DNA from: Harmothoe impar
Taxonomy: Eukaryota > Annelida > Polychaeta > Phyllodocida > Polynoidae
DNA length: 64,000 bases
Assembly: GCA_947462335.1 (NCBI GenBank)
Contig: OX381720.1
Coordinates: 47,790,981 to 47,854,980 of the forward strand
Direction of reading: 5' to 3'
The notes beneath the pieces were generated by a model. The model searched no databases. It was not told the DNA's origin and was given only the letters and a program-made list of their open reading frames with translations. The position numbers and the translations under genes were made by a program. Shown here piece by piece: positions 28,259-39,367 of the stretch (position 1 is the first letter of the stretch; each line of letters opens with the position of its first letter).

Positions 28259-29182
28259 ATGTCTAGGCCTAGAAAACCAGAACTTAGCCTGTCAGGGAAC
28301 ATCTCAGAGAACTTTAAAAATTTTGAGATGAGGTTCCATGACTATTGTACAGAGGCCGAATACAGAGATTTGGCCAAGGACCCGGCGACTCATAGGGTCG
28401 AGTATTATGCCAAGCCACTGATGGAGATCGCGGCGCTCCGATCGTCCATGCCGGATGAGGCACTACAGGTCATCCGGTACAGCATAGAGCCCCAGATCCC
28501 GGTTGCAGACAAGGCAAAGCCATGGGTCTGGATGGAACGGCTCAGAATACATTACACCGGCACAGCCACTTCCTCGCTATTGACGGACAGATTCACCTTC
28601 TGGTTGGCCACACAAGGTGCTCAAGACTGGGAGACCCATGTACGACGTGACTGCAGCCTTTGTGGCTATGATGCCTTGACGGATGAGATGAGTCGCGACA
28701 AATTTATCTTCGGACTCCGGAACAGTGACATACGGGCCGATCTACTAAAATGCCATGTCAAAGCCGACGACACAAAGAAGACCCTGAGTGACGTGGTGGT
28801 GGAGGCCAAGACACTTGAGGCGGCTAAAAGAGCGAATCAGCTCATTGGCGAGGCGAGTGGCAGAACGGACGAGACGGTCAACTGGGCGGCCCAGGGAAAG
28901 GCCCACAAGGACATGCAGTTGAAGCGTGAGAGCGGCACATGCCACTGGTGTGGTGACAAACGTGGGCCACATCCCTGGTCGAACTGTCCTGCCAAGGGAA
29001 AGACTTGCGACAAGTGTGGCGGTAATGATCACTTCTCCCGCGTCTGTCTCGAGACACAGGGGGATAACCGCCGTCCACAGTCCCAGGGCCGTGGTGCTGG
29101 CCAGTCACGTAGGAACCGCCGAGGGAGGGGAGGTTATCATGGAACTCCGAACAAACCTCCGACCGATGATCGAGCCCGGTAA
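28259..29182 (+). CDS. gag: Gag (capsid-nucleocapsid) of the LTR retrotransposon
   Basis: A 307-codon frame from the ATG at 28,259 (start MSRPRKPELSLSG) to TAA at 29,180. This ATG was chosen because the protein from here resembles Gag; an in-frame upstream ATG at 28,220 would add 13 residues. Gag packages element RNA into particles. The N-terminal two thirds is a capsid-like helical region. Two zinc knuckles follow: CX2CX6HX4C (28,940-28,987) and the canonical CX2CX4HX4C (29,006-29,047), then an Arg/Gly-rich tail. The frame after the TAA stays open and continues into pol in the same phase, so Gag and Pol were either one polyprotein now split by a nonsense change, or are joined by stop read-through. 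I favour nonsense decay because other breaks exist. Confidence 0.88.
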   Translation: MSRPRKPELSLSGNISENFKNFEMRFHDYCTEAEYRDLAKDPATHRVEYYAKPLMEIAALRSSMPDEALQVIRYSIEPQIPVADKAKPWVWMERLRIHYTGTATSSLLTDRFTFWLATQGAQDWETHVRRDCSLCGYDALTDEMSRDKFIFGLRNSDIRADLLKCHVKADDTKKTLSDVVVEAKTLEAAKRANQLIGEASGRTDETVNWAAQGKAHKDMQLKRESGTCHWCGDKRGPHPWSNCPAKGKTCDKCGGNDHFSRVCLETQGDNRRPQSQGRGAGQSRRNRRGRGGYHGTPNKPPTDDRAR

Positions 29183-30822
29183 CACAGTAGCCATGCAGTT
29201 CAAGCTGATGGCGACCAGGCTTGCGCACCTGAGAGTGCCTACCCTCATGATCAGTACGACGAACAGTGTTACTCACTTGGTGATGTGGATGCATTTCAGG
29301 CCGGTGCAAGGAAGGGTCGTAAGTATTTTGCACACCTTCTCTTATCAGACAAGGGGGACAGCTTTGTCAGAACCCCGGTACAGATTGACTCTGCAGCAGG
29401 GATCAACACGATGCCTGAGCGCCTAGCTAAGAGTCTGTTTCCCACCATCACCATGTCACGCTCACCATATCAACTTTTCCCATACAAAAAGACCTCACCT
29501 GTGAAACCGCTTGGTCAGATCAACCTCCTGTGTGACCGCGGGAATTGATACTATGATCTAGTATTCCAGGTGCTAGCAGACAGTGACATTGGTGACAAGC
29601 CTGCACTGCTTTCTGGTGAGGACAGTGAGAGTTTAGGTCTCATCAAGATCATGGCAGATGAGGTCCTGTCTCTTTCCCCAGATGTGGTAGATGCAGCAGA
29701 TCAGGGGCAATGCCCACCATCTGCAAAGACTATCCAGATTCCACTCTCCAGACGCCTACCACCCGCTGGCAAGCTAACTAAAGATGCCATCTTACGTGAG
29801 TACAAGAGCAGCTTTCAGGGCCTCGGATACCTTGGCCCCACTGTACATTTTCAAATGAAGGCAGACGTCATGCCAGTTCAGATGCCCAATCACCGGGTAC
29901 CAGTCGCCAAGAGGGAAAAGGAGAAGGAAGCATTGGACAGGTATGTGGCCCTAGGGATAATGGAGAAGGTGGATGAACCCACCCCATGGTGCTCAAATGC
30001 CCTCATCAGGGAAACCCCGAAGAAATTCCGGGTGTGTATCGACCCAAGTCAGACAGTTAATAAGGCGATTATGAGGCCTTTCTTCCAGATCCCCACACTG
30101 AAGGAGCACTTGCACAAGTTGGGTGACGCCAAGTGTTTTTCCCTCCTTGATGTCCGTGAAGGATTCTTACACATACCTCTTGATGAGGAGTCTTCACTGC
30201 AAACCACTATGCACACATCCTATGGCAGATACAGATGGCTGTGGCTGCCTTTCGGCATATCGAGTGCACCAGAGGAGTTTCAGAAGAGGCTCTTGGATGC
30301 CCTTGAAGGGCTTGAGGGCACGATATGCATAGCGGATGATATTCTAGTGTATGGCGAGGGTGAGAGCTATGATGTGGCAAAGGTCAACCATGACAGGAGA
30401 CTAGTGGCTTTAATGGAGCGCTGTGTGGCCAAAGATATCAGACGGAACCCAGACAAATTCAAGTTTGCTCTCAAGGAACTCAAGTTCATGGGCAACATTA
30501 TTACAGACATTGGTATGCAACCTGACCCGGACAAGGTGGCAGCCATCGTTGGGATGCCGACCCAGACCAACAAAGCTGGGTTGCTCAGGTTTATAGGCAT
30601 GGCCACATATTTGTCACAGTTCTGCGAGAATTTGAGCTCAACCCTACAGCCACTTCGGATGCTAACGAAGGATGGTGCAAGCTTCATATGGTCAGACACA
30701 CAAGAGCAAGCCTTCCAGAGCGCCAAGGCCCTCATCACATCAGCACCCACACTCCTGTACTATATTGCTTGGACAAGCCTGTCACCTTACAGGTGGATGC
30801 TAGTGAGTCAGGACTGGGTGCA
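29183..30822 (+). pseudogene. pol: Pol, 5' part: protease, reverse transcriptase, start of RNase H (broken)
   Basis: Same frame as gag. The protease-like motif is IDSAAGINT (Asp codon 29,387), with Ala where most families have Gly. An in-frame TGA at 29,546-29,548 cuts the frame between protease and RT. RT follows: WCSNALIRETPKKFRVCIDP, FSLLDVREGF, LPFGISSAPEEFQKR and the catalytic IADD box (30,328-30,339), then the connection region LKFMGNIITD. Near 30,761-30,766 a 2-nt insertion in 'tatatt' shifts frame. The RNase H start VDASESGLGA is then read in another phase and stops abruptly at a transposon insertion at 30,823. RT would copy element RNA to DNA in particles; this copy cannot encode it intact. 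Confidence 0.9.
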
Positions 30823-31643
30823 CACTGTAAAAAAAATGTCGTCAAAATGACGGTGAATCACCGGCAACTTTCGGGACATCGCTTTCAGCGTTTTTTTTAC
30901 GGGGAACTGTCACCGTTAATTTGACGGAGATTCAGCGTTCTCAATTTACAGAGATTCTGTGTTTATTTAGCAGTGGTATTACGGTAACTTAATGTTTTAA
31001 TATACGGTTATTCACTGTTTTATCGAAAAACTACAATGAATCAGCCTTTTGTTTCCACATGATGTGACTAATATTCAACATGATTTTACGGTAAATCCAT
31101 GTCTGTTCAACGAGGTCCCGTTATTCACCGTTATTTGTATGATTTTTCCTTGTTGTTTACCAGACAATTATCCACTTTCCTTGCTAGCCATATGTGGGAT
31201 GTTATGTGAAAAGGGGCCTTATTACAGGGTTCATTAAGTTTCCTTTTTCCTGGACCATGTCACATATATTGCTGAATTATTTATATTCTGGCTGATGATC
31301 AATTAGTATTCAATGTGTGAAAAGGCTATATAGAAAATATAGAGAGATAAATTTATTATACCTATGATGAATTGTTCAATAAACAGGAAAACTAGTTTTC
31401 AGGATGACAGGAGTAAACATTTTATTCAGATAAACCGTCACTACAGTTTCGGCCGGATGGGCCTTCTTCAGGTGAAGATATATAGAAAAGAATTCACCAA
31501 AAAAGAACACAGTGTATAACTTATGCAACAGTTTATTCCAATTTTAGCACACACGCATATATGTAATAATATATAGATTGGCTGGTGCTCTCTCGTATAT
31601 CCCAGTAATCCATTTGTTTGACAAATATTTTTGGGGTGGCACT

Positions 31644-31705
31644 ATGGGAGTGCTTCTTTTTTCAACAACAGGGGTGGGGGGATCATTGGCGGATTTGAGG
31701 GGGGG
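31644..31705. mobile_element. Solo left end of a family A element
   Basis: GGGAGTGCTTCTTTTTTCAA followed by 'caacagggg' and a G run matches the family A terminus. No matching right end lies within the next kilobase, so it is a truncated copy. Confidence 0.45.
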
Positions 31706-32606
31706 GAACCAACAGATATTTGGGGCCCTTTTTAAGGTAAGGTTTTAGGGTAAATAACAATCAATTTTGGTATTAATTTAGTATTTAATCATTGCCTTAA
31801 GAGATTTTCACATATAAGACATAATTAGTTTGGATTCTTTTCATTTAACAGATTTCTGGGTAGGATCTTTGGATATTGGTGTAATGGAATGAAGTGGGGT
31901 GAAAATAGATCAAAAACATTTTTTTAAGGATTTTGACTGACATATGGCTACCTTATTGCCTCCATATATGATGAAATCCAATAAGGTATTGACATAAGTA
32001 TTAAGTGGGAATTTTAAAAAACATATTATGTACCCTTTATATGAAAATTGTCTGTTTATAATTCAAAAACCTTAAAAAGAATGTTCTTGTACTATTCTCA
32101 TGATATTTGCATTCCATAATACTACAGCTAGACTATTGTATCAATAAACCTGTTGAATAAAATTGTTCTGATCCAATGATGCCTAATATGTCTGATTTTA
32201 TCAAAGCAATGATTTGATATCAATTCAATACTAAATCTAATAATCCACTCATAATGTGCTTAATATTTTTGCTTGGGGCCTAGATATATAGGAAAATTAA
32301 GACTTTTCATGATAAATTTTTATATTTTAGTAATTCAGTGTTTATAGATCCCCAAAGGTTGTTACAATGCAATTTATTCCTAGCTGACTGCATTACAGAC
32401 AGCATAAGCTTTTATTGGTACCAAACTTGCCAATATTTCGTCAATTCTAGCATATTTTTTATCAAAATTGTAAAAAAACTAGTTTTCCCCAAATCACAAC
32501 TTTTATGATGTGCACGGTAATGAATTAAAACGTTTTTTTGAGTGGCCTTAAGCAGATGTATAATATGTACATACTTAATACATATCTTCTGCACTATAGA
32601 TGCGAA

Positions 32607-32718
32607 AGGCTCAGTCTCACGACCTTGGGCCAATGTTTTCGGTCAGAGCTGGCACCCAGTCAGAGCTGGCACCCGGTCAGAGACGAAAACATTGGCCCAA
32701 GGTCATGAGACTGAGCCT
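32607..32718. repeat. 112-bp hairpin with an internal direct repeat
   Basis: Arms 32,607-32,645 and 32,682-32,718 are near-perfect inverted copies ('ggctcagtctca', 'ccttgggccaatgttttcg'). The loop is a direct duplication of 'gtcagagctggcaccc'. Capable of forming a cruciform. Confidence 0.8.
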
Positions 32719-33163
32719 AAAGTGTCTCTTTGATTCTACCTATCGGGACCCTTTAAGAAAGATGTGGACTGAATAACCCTTTACTTTAATAGTCCACATC
32801 TTTACGGTTATTAAACATTGTTATTAAAGGTAAGAATCCAATGGTGAGGCCCTGCCACTGCCTTCTTCTTGGCAGATTTTGATCCACCCGTCAGGCTAAT
32901 TCTCAGGAAACATCTGAAAATGAAATGAGTGTGAGGTATGATTCATTGAGCTTGGATCATGGACAGAACATTAGTTATAATTTACGAACCAAGCAGTCCA
33001 CTGAAGAAGCATGCCATTATCAATTAATTTGATTATTTGTAACTTTCGCATTGCTAATTTACTTAAAATGGACTATAAGAATATTGAGATATATGTTTGC
33101 AATCTATGTATATTCTATTCACATATTGAACTGTATTTACTGTTGATATAGAGTTTGATCTTA

Positions 33164-33482
33164 GGGAGTGGTCATTTTTTAACAACAGGGGGGGTTGGTG
33201 GATTTGGGGGGGGGACCAAAAAAATTTGGACCCCTTGAAGGGGGGGGACCAAAAAAATTTGGACCCCTCTTGAGGGGGGGACCAAAAAAATTACACCCCT
33301 TTTTAGCGAAAAAGCCCGCGCGTTACTATAGCTCAAAGGGGTCGGCCGCGCTCATTTTCAACCTGCCTAGGGGGGGGACCGAAAAATTTGTGACCCCTTC
33401 CGCGGGGGGGACCAAAAAATTTTCGACCCGCTCGCGCGAAAATCCACCGACCCCCCCCTGTTGTTAAAAAATGACCACTCCC
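33164..33482. mobile_element. Family A MITE, complete (TTA duplication)
   Basis: Ends GGGAGTGGTCATTTTTTAAC and its complement are perfect inverted repeats, with TTA on each side (33,161-33,163; 33,483-33,485). The interior repeats 'ggggaccaaaaaaattt' and has the 'tttttagcgaaaaagcccgcg' type core. Confidence 0.8.
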
Positions 33483-34184
33483 TTAGAGCTTTTGCTAATG
33501 TTCTATTTTATATATTGATATTGATATGTTATGACAATTATGATATACCATTAATGGAGCAAAAAAGTCATGCATAAAGATAGTTAAAGATAAGGAAATG
33601 GTCAGCACACAGTCATTTATATGATGTTTCTCTTTATCTAATTAAACTATTAGTAAAGTTTCTTATGTCAAAGCATCTTTTAACTAATACCTTCGGATGA
33701 CTTCAAGTGTGACAGCCACATTCTCTGGGTAATGGATATTTAGATTGTAGAGCAGTGCACAGAGCATCCCCAATGCTGTTTGAAAGTGGCCACCTGCATG
33801 GTGACCACTGCATCGGTGGCCGCCATGAACTGACTTGCAGTCAAGACCTCTCCTGCAACAGAATAGACTTATCCATTATGATCATTATCATTATTATCAC
33901 CTCATATACCTGGAGTTTGCCCAGCATGAAGCCAATAATAGGGCAACATTATATTGACAGTGGCTGTTGGTCCACTGTTTAAATGGGAAGTGCATGGGGG
34001 ACCATGATACATGACTTGCAACACATTATAAGTAAGATTTGGAATTCAGAAAAAAAAATCTGATATAGCCACCTTAACTGGTATATTCCATCTATGTACC
34101 ACTAACCTGATACACTCCTATAGCCATGTCTCCTACACTATACTATGAGTACCTAATGCACTTCTACACCCTAGATAACCCCCA

Positions 34185-34880
34185 CCCCTCCACTTTTTAG
34201 GGAAATTTCACAGTTTTCAGGTCTTCGAACAGTTTTCTCGCCAAACCAGCCATTCTTAGGGAAATTTCATTTTCTCACGTTTTCAAACTCTTTTCTCGCC
34301 AAACTAGCCATTTTTAAGGAAATTTCCCTTTTTTCCGTTTTTGAATTTTTTCTCGCCAAACTACCCATTTTGGGGGAAATTTCACTTTCTTGCGATTTTG
34401 AACTTTTTTCTCGTCAAATAGGGGGTTTTTAGGGAAATTTCACTTTTTGGCGATTTTGAACTTTTTTCTCGTCAAATAGGGGTTTTTTAGGGAAATTTCA
34501 CTTTTTTGCGATTTCGAACTTTTTTCTCGTCAAATAGGGGGTTTTTAGGGAAATTTCACTTTTTTGCGATTTTGAACGTTTTTCTCGCCAAATAGGGGGT
34601 TTTTAGGGAAATTTCACTTTTTTGCAATTTCTAACTTTTTTCTCGTCAAATAGGGGGTTTTTAGGGAAATTTCACTTTTTTGCGATTTTGAACTTTTTTC
34701 TCGCCAAATAAGGGGTTTTTAGGGAAATTTCACTTATTTGTGATTTTGAACTTTTTTCTCGCCAAATAGGGGGTTTTTAGGGAAATTTCACTTTTTTGCA
34801 ATTTCGAACTTTTTTCTCGCCAAATAGGGGGTTTTCAGGGAAATTTCACTTTTTTGCAATTTCAAACTTTTTTCTCGCAA
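34185..34880. repeat. Minisatellite, about 58-bp period, about 12 units
   Basis: The unit contains 'agggaaatttcacttttttg', 'gattttgaacttttttctcg' and 'ccaaatagggggttttt'. Units become more uniform toward the centre and right. Non-coding. Confidence 0.9.
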
Positions 34881-35527
34881 ATTTTTTTTTTCAGACAAAT
34901 ATTCCCACTTCCCTATACTCCCCCCATTGGGAGAGGGGGTCGTATCCATTAGACATGCACATGTACTGCTCTGGCTGTACATTGAGATCTCCAGGTTTAG
35001 TACAAATGCCACCTCCCTCCTCCCACCCTTACACCTGTGCACTGTTCAGTGGGGGACCTATACTCAGGGAAACCCAAATATAATTTGCCCTCCAATGGTC
35101 TCCTGTTAGGCAGATTCTACATAATTCTTCACTCAACATAATCTTCAAGAACCTAACTTCCATTGCAGAATATTTCTGGTTCAAAATAAGCCATACATTC
35201 ATGGATGCATGCAGATTTACTTACCTGCTTTATTTTAATAGCCCATGTCCATTGCTGCCTGAGAGGATTCCCTAAGTTGATGACATCACTTCCTGTGTAG
35301 GGGATTCCCAAATCAAAATCTGTGGCAGAATATAACTTATGTGGCTCCACCTGATGGTATACGCAAAAAACGCAAACTACGTTGAATCCCGGTTATTTGA
35401 ATCTCCTATACAAGATGTAGCCACATTACACTGATTCACCGTAAACTATTTGCTTTTTACAATGCTTCAATGTTTTCAGGATAACGGTGAATCACCGTAG
35501 CGTTTTACATCTATTTTTTACAGTGCA

Positions 35528-37393
35528 GCGCTCCTTCAACCAAATGCCAAGGGTGAGTTACAGCCCGTAGCATTCAGCTCATGTCACCTCAGTGCGACAG
35601 AACAATGCTACTCTCAGATGGAGAAAGAATGTCTGGCAATATGCCAGGGACTACACAAGTTTGACCAGTGGCTATACGGGAAAGCTGACATTACAGTTCA
35701 CACAGATCATAAACCACTTGTCCCGATTATGTCAAAACCACTACACAAGGCGCCTGCCAGATTGCAGCGGATGCTAATGACCCTGCAGCGCTATCGCTTC
35801 GCACTTGAGTACAAGAAAGGCACTACCCTGCTCATTGTGGACACGCTCTCTAGAGCGGCCCTGCACACCCCAGTCGACACGCCTGTAAATGGGTTTGAGG
35901 TGTTCAGGCTGGAATGTGAATCTATCTGCCGGAGCCCCAGGCTGACTGGAGAGACCGAGAAGGAGATAGTCCTACTCACCAATGCTGACGAGACCCTCAG
36001 TGCTCTTCGGGACACAATCATCAATGGATGGCCCGACGATCGTACCCTGTTGCCCAAGGATCTTAGGCCATTTTGGGGATACAGGGATGAACTGTCTGTA
36101 CTGAATGAGGCTATATATAAGGGGGAGACTGTGTTGGTGCCTCAACAGCTCCGGGCCAAAATGTTAGGCAAGATCCATGCAAATCACCTTGGGGCTGAGT
36201 CAAACTACAGAATGGCAAAGCAGGTATTGTTCTGGCCTGGAATGAGAGCGGCAATCAAGGACATGTGTGAGGCTTGTGGGACCTGTGCATTGTATGGCTC
36301 AGCCTCACAAAAGGAGCCCATGATGTCACTACCGATACCAACCAGGGCTTGGGAGCTACTCAGCCAGGACTTGTGTGCCTTTGAGGGTAAGGACTACCTA
36401 GTAACCGTGTGCCATTTCTCAGACTGGATTGAGGTAGATGAGCTGGGGGACACTCTAGCCTCCACAGTTGTAGCCAAGACCGAGGCCCATCTAGCCACTT
36501 TTGGCGCCCCAGCAAGAATACACACAGACAATGGCCCTCAATTTATAAGTAAGGACTATGCAGATTTCGCGATCAGGTATAACTTCAACCACACAACGTC
36601 ATCTCCTTATTACCCCAAGGGAAATGGCCGAGCAGAGGCGGCTGTGAAGGTAGCCAAAGGCCTACTAAAGAAATCCATGAACATCAGCCTGGCCCTACTC
36701 CTTCATCGGAACACCCCTCAATCTGGCTACACATACTCACCTGCGCAGCGCATGTTGTGTCGCCAAACACGCACCCGTCTGCCGACCTCAGACAGACTGT
36801 TGGACCCTGAGGTGGTGGACACTCGTGTGGTTCAGGAAGAGATTGAGGCTCGGAGAGTGGCCAGCAAGACATTGTATGACAGGAATGTGGTCCACCATTC
36901 CCCACTCTCAATTGGGGACTATGCCTACTTAAAGCCCCCTCCGAACAAGCGTGGTCAGCCATGGGCTTATGGGCAGGTAGTGGACTGCAAAGGACCTAGA
37001 TCATACACCCTTCAGACCGACCGTGGGACAGCTAGCCGTAACCGGGTTCATGTGCGACCAGCTGCTCCCCCACAAAAGGACCTTGGATGCGTACAAGTGC
37101 CACAGGTACTGGTACCTGGTGGCCCACCTCTGGTGAGGGCCCCAGATCAGCCAGACCTACAAGACAACCAGCTTGAGTCGCAACCTGGGGTGACAGCACC
37201 TCGCTCTCCAGTGCGGTCCCCAATGGGTCCCGCACCGTCTACTCCAAGTGTTGGTGCATCTCGGCCTGGTGCTGGTAGTGGCCCAGTTATGAGCAATAAA
37301 CTGGCCCTCGCACCAAGCCCTTCACCTGCTCGTCGTACAAGGACGAGAGACATATATCGACCAACAAAATATGATGACTACGACCTCACATAA
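35528..37393 (+). CDS. pol: Pol, 3' part: RNase H (rest) and integrase
   Basis: 621 codons open to TAA at 37,391; it lacks its own start because it resumes mid-domain after the nested transposon. RNase H carries QMEKECLA (catalytic Glu) and HTDHKPL (Asp). The integrase zinc finger follows: IHANH and CEACGTC (HHCC type). The catalytic core has the DD35E triad: QDLCAF, HTDNGPQF and GRAEAAVKVAK. The C-terminal domain has IGDYAYLKPPPNK and a Pro-rich tail, with no chromodomain seen. Integrase would join element DNA to the genome. This segment has no internal stop, so most coding damage is upstream. Confidence 0.92.
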   Translation, partial: ALLQPNAKGELQPVAFSSCHLSATEQCYSQMEKECLAICQGLHKFDQWLYGKADITVHTDHKPLVPIMSKPLHKAPARLQRMLMTLQRYRFALEYKKGTTLLIVDTLSRAALHTPVDTPVNGFEVFRLECESICRSPRLTGETEKEIVLLTNADETLSALRDTIINGWPDDRTLLPKDLRPFWGYRDELSVLNEAIYKGETVLVPQQLRAKMLGKIHANHLGAESNYRMAKQVLFWPGMRAAIKDMCEACGTCALYGSASQKEPMMSLPIPTRAWELLSQDLCAFEGKDYLVTVCHFSDWIEVDELGDTLASTVVAKTEAHLATFGAPARIHTDNGPQFISKDYADFAIRYNFNHTTSSPYYPKGNGRAEAAVKVAKGLLKKSMNISLALLLHRNTPQSGYTYSPAQRMLCRQTRTRLPTSDRLLDPEVVDTRVVQEEIEARRVASKTLYDRNVVHHSPLSIGDYAYLKPPPNKRGQPWAYGQVVDCKGPRSYTLQTDRGTASRNRVHVRPAAPPQKDLGCVQVPQVLVPGGPPLVRAPDQPDLQDNQLESQPGVTAPRSPVRSPMGPAPSTPSVGASRPGAGSGPVMSNKLALAPSPSPARRTRTRDIYRPTKYDDYDLT

Positions 37394-37630
37394 AACGAAC
37401 TTTGTGACTTCATTCCCGGTCTACCTGCTATGTTAAACCCTGTGACATTATTTTATGCCTCATTGTTCCCAGTTTCTTTCCAGCAAAGTACTGCTATCAT
37501 GGGATAATATGACTATGGAGGTCGTCACTATTGTGTTTCTAATGATTTGGACTATACATGTCTGCGGGGATGTTTAATTCTTTAAAAAAAAAAATATATA
37601 TATATAAAAAAAATAAAAAAATCTTTTAAT

Positions 37631-37640
37631 AAAAGGGAGA
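37631..37640 (+). promoter_or_regulatory. Polypurine tract
   Basis: AAAAGGGAGA lies directly before the 3' LTR, the expected plus-strand primer position. An A-rich stretch precedes it. Confidence 0.8.
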
Positions 37641-37804
37641 TGGTGGGGGGCGCATCGGACGTGCGACACCAGAATCCAAGATGGCGGACTTGAGCGCACA
37701 TGGCAGACAGTGTCCCAACATGTATTGATGTAGATCTACTGGTAACTCAACTGATAATAAAGAAGTCCAACATAACTCTGACTCACAGCTTGTATGCTCC
37801 AACT
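37641..37804 (+). repeat. 3' LTR
   Basis: 164 bp, starts TGGTGGGGGG, ends CCAACT. Nearly identical to the 5' LTR and followed by the GGTT target duplication. Confidence 0.9.
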
Positions 37805-37990
37805 GGTTGGCTCTTCGAAGAAATGAAAATAATGAAAATTTACATTAATAATGACCTTTTTATGCGGCCCCTTTGAAGGCATGCGCGCGGTGGACGGTAA
37901 ACTCTCACTTTCATTCTGATGGCCTTACGAAAGTAGCTAATTCAATACCGAGGTTGCAGGTTCCTTAGTAGGGGGCACCATTGCTTGATC

Positions 37991-38308
37991 TGGTAACTGG
38001 CGAGATAAGCACTGATGCAGCAATCACAATGGGTACAAGCTGTTACATAATGCCCCCTAAGAAATCTGCAGTGAAGGCCAGGGAATTATCTCATTGGTTG
38101 ATAATTCATCCAGCTACATGCCTATAGGGGTCAAGCTGGACGTCCTGTGGGCGCATCCATTACTTAAGCCTGTAACTGGCGAGATAAGCACTGGTACCAG
38201 CGGTCACATGGGTACAAGCTGTTACATAATGCACCCTAAGAATTCCACAGTGAAGGCCAGGGAGTTATCTCATTTGTTGATAATGCATCCAGCTACGTGC
38301 CTGTAGCC
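37991..38308. repeat. Two direct copies of a roughly 140-bp segment
   Basis: 37,991-38,130 and 38,170-38,308 share 'aactggcgagataagcact', 'gggtacaagctgttacataa' and 'gtgaaggccaggga'. Offset about 178 bp. Non-coding. Confidence 0.8.
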
Positions 38309-39083
38309 TTTGCCCCCCCCCCCCTCCCCCCCGTCAATCTATTCCTAAATAAACCTCTTTACCATGGAATAGGCCTATGCCTATGGGGACAACGCTATTT
38401 GTACTATTGTAGGCTTCTGCAGAACAATAAAAGATAGCCTGTGTCACTATATTACACGGTTTCTGTGCAATCAAGATTCACAGCCACCGAGCACTGGCGG
38501 CACCAACACAGCAATTGACCATGCATTTGGCCCCGCCCACAAATTGTAAACATTGACACGTGCTTGCAGAGCAGAATATCAACCAATCAGATAACTCGAT
38601 TTTCTTCACTGCCGCCGATAGCGGAAGTAGCAGAGCTTAGAAACGGACGACGCTTTCGGGCTGTTTGGACGTTCTGGGTCAGTATTCTCCATTTCTTTCA
38701 TAACTGAAAGCTGTATTTTCAGGTTACATATTGCAAATAGTACTATCATCTCATTTATACGATCGTGGAATAATATACAGAGTTTTAGGGAAGCCAATGT
38801 GTAGAAACGATAAGGGCCAACATGTGAACCCAGTCAGGCAGTGGTTGTTGTCGAAACTTGTCGCGCTCTCACTGCCGCCACACAAACCTTGTTGAAGTGG
38901 CTAAAAAACCGTCTAGATCCCTACCTCAATACCACATTTGGTAGTCCATGTCCATGAGTTCTATATAGCATAGCATGGTGTGTGTATCGGGAATATCACC
39001 AAGCACTGTATCATTGTATGTTATTTTATTTTTTTCGTTGGGGGAGGGGCCAGAGGGGGGGGGGGGGGGTCGATCCCTCTTTC
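38309..39083. other. Intergenic, nothing recognised
   Basis: No exon or RNA gene. A C run lies at about 38,315 and a G run at 39,055. Confidence 0.4.
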
Positions 39084-39367
39084 GGGAGTGTTCATTTTTT
39101 TAGTTACAGGGGGCTGGTGGGGGCGTACAAATTTCCGACCCCTCATGATGGGGGGGGGGACGTAAAAATGTTAGCCCCTTTTTTAGCAAAAAGGCCCGCG
39201 TGTTACTATAGTTCAAAGGGGGTACCCGGTAGTCTATGGGACGAAAAAATGTCGGCGAGGGGGGACATAAAACTTTCCATGTGCTCTCAAAGGGGGGAGC
39301 GTAAAAAAATTCTGCGCCTCTGCGGGAAATCTCACCACCCCACTGTAATCAATAAATGAACACTCCC
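39084..39367. mobile_element. Family A MITE
   Basis: Left 'gggagtgttcatttttt' and right complement 'gggagtgttcatttatt' bound a C/G-rich interior with the 'ttttttagcaaaaaggcccg' core. Only the right side is clearly followed by TTA. Confidence 0.65.

Larger units (their letters stand above)
30823..35525. mobile_element. 4.7-kb CACTG-ended DNA transposon nested in RNase H
   Basis: Left end CACTGTAAAAAAAATG and right end 'attttttacagtg' are inverted. Both have subterminal 'acggtgaatcaccg' motifs. Dinucleotide CA flanks each side (30,821-30,822; 35,526-35,527). Removing element plus one CA restores an uninterrupted RNase H reading, so the boundaries are secure. CACTG ends and a 2-3-bp duplication are typical of animal CMC (EnSpm/Chapaev-like) elements; that call is inference. 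No transposase frame is seen. The interior is AT-rich and contains a 112-bp hairpin, a family A MITE and a 58-bp minisatellite. Confidence 0.85.
27882..37804 (+). mobile_element. Ty3/gypsy (Mag/SURL-like) LTR retrotransposon, interrupted
   Basis: Two 164-bp LTRs bound a gag-pol region with domain order Gag (CCHC), protease, RT, RNase H, integrase. It has a 4-bp duplication, a primer site and a polypurine tract. Without the 4.7-kb nested transposon the element is about 5.2 kb. Mag/SURL affinity is inferred from the IADD catalytic box in RT, the short LTRs, two CCHC knuckles and the HxxH-type integrase finger. The LTRs differ at about three positions, so insertion was fairly recent. The copy is nevertheless dead: two in-frame stops, a 2-nt frameshift and the insertion in RNase H. 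Confidence 0.92.

Noticed and set aside
28745..29333. Minus-strand and alternative-frame ORFs overlapping gag
   Set aside because: They are shadows of the gag frame, which has clear CCHC motifs on the plus strand.
30823..35525. Large intron within the retrotransposon pol gene
   Set aside because: The borders are inverted repeats with a CA duplication, not GT..AG, and removal restores the RNase H reading. It is a transposon insertion.
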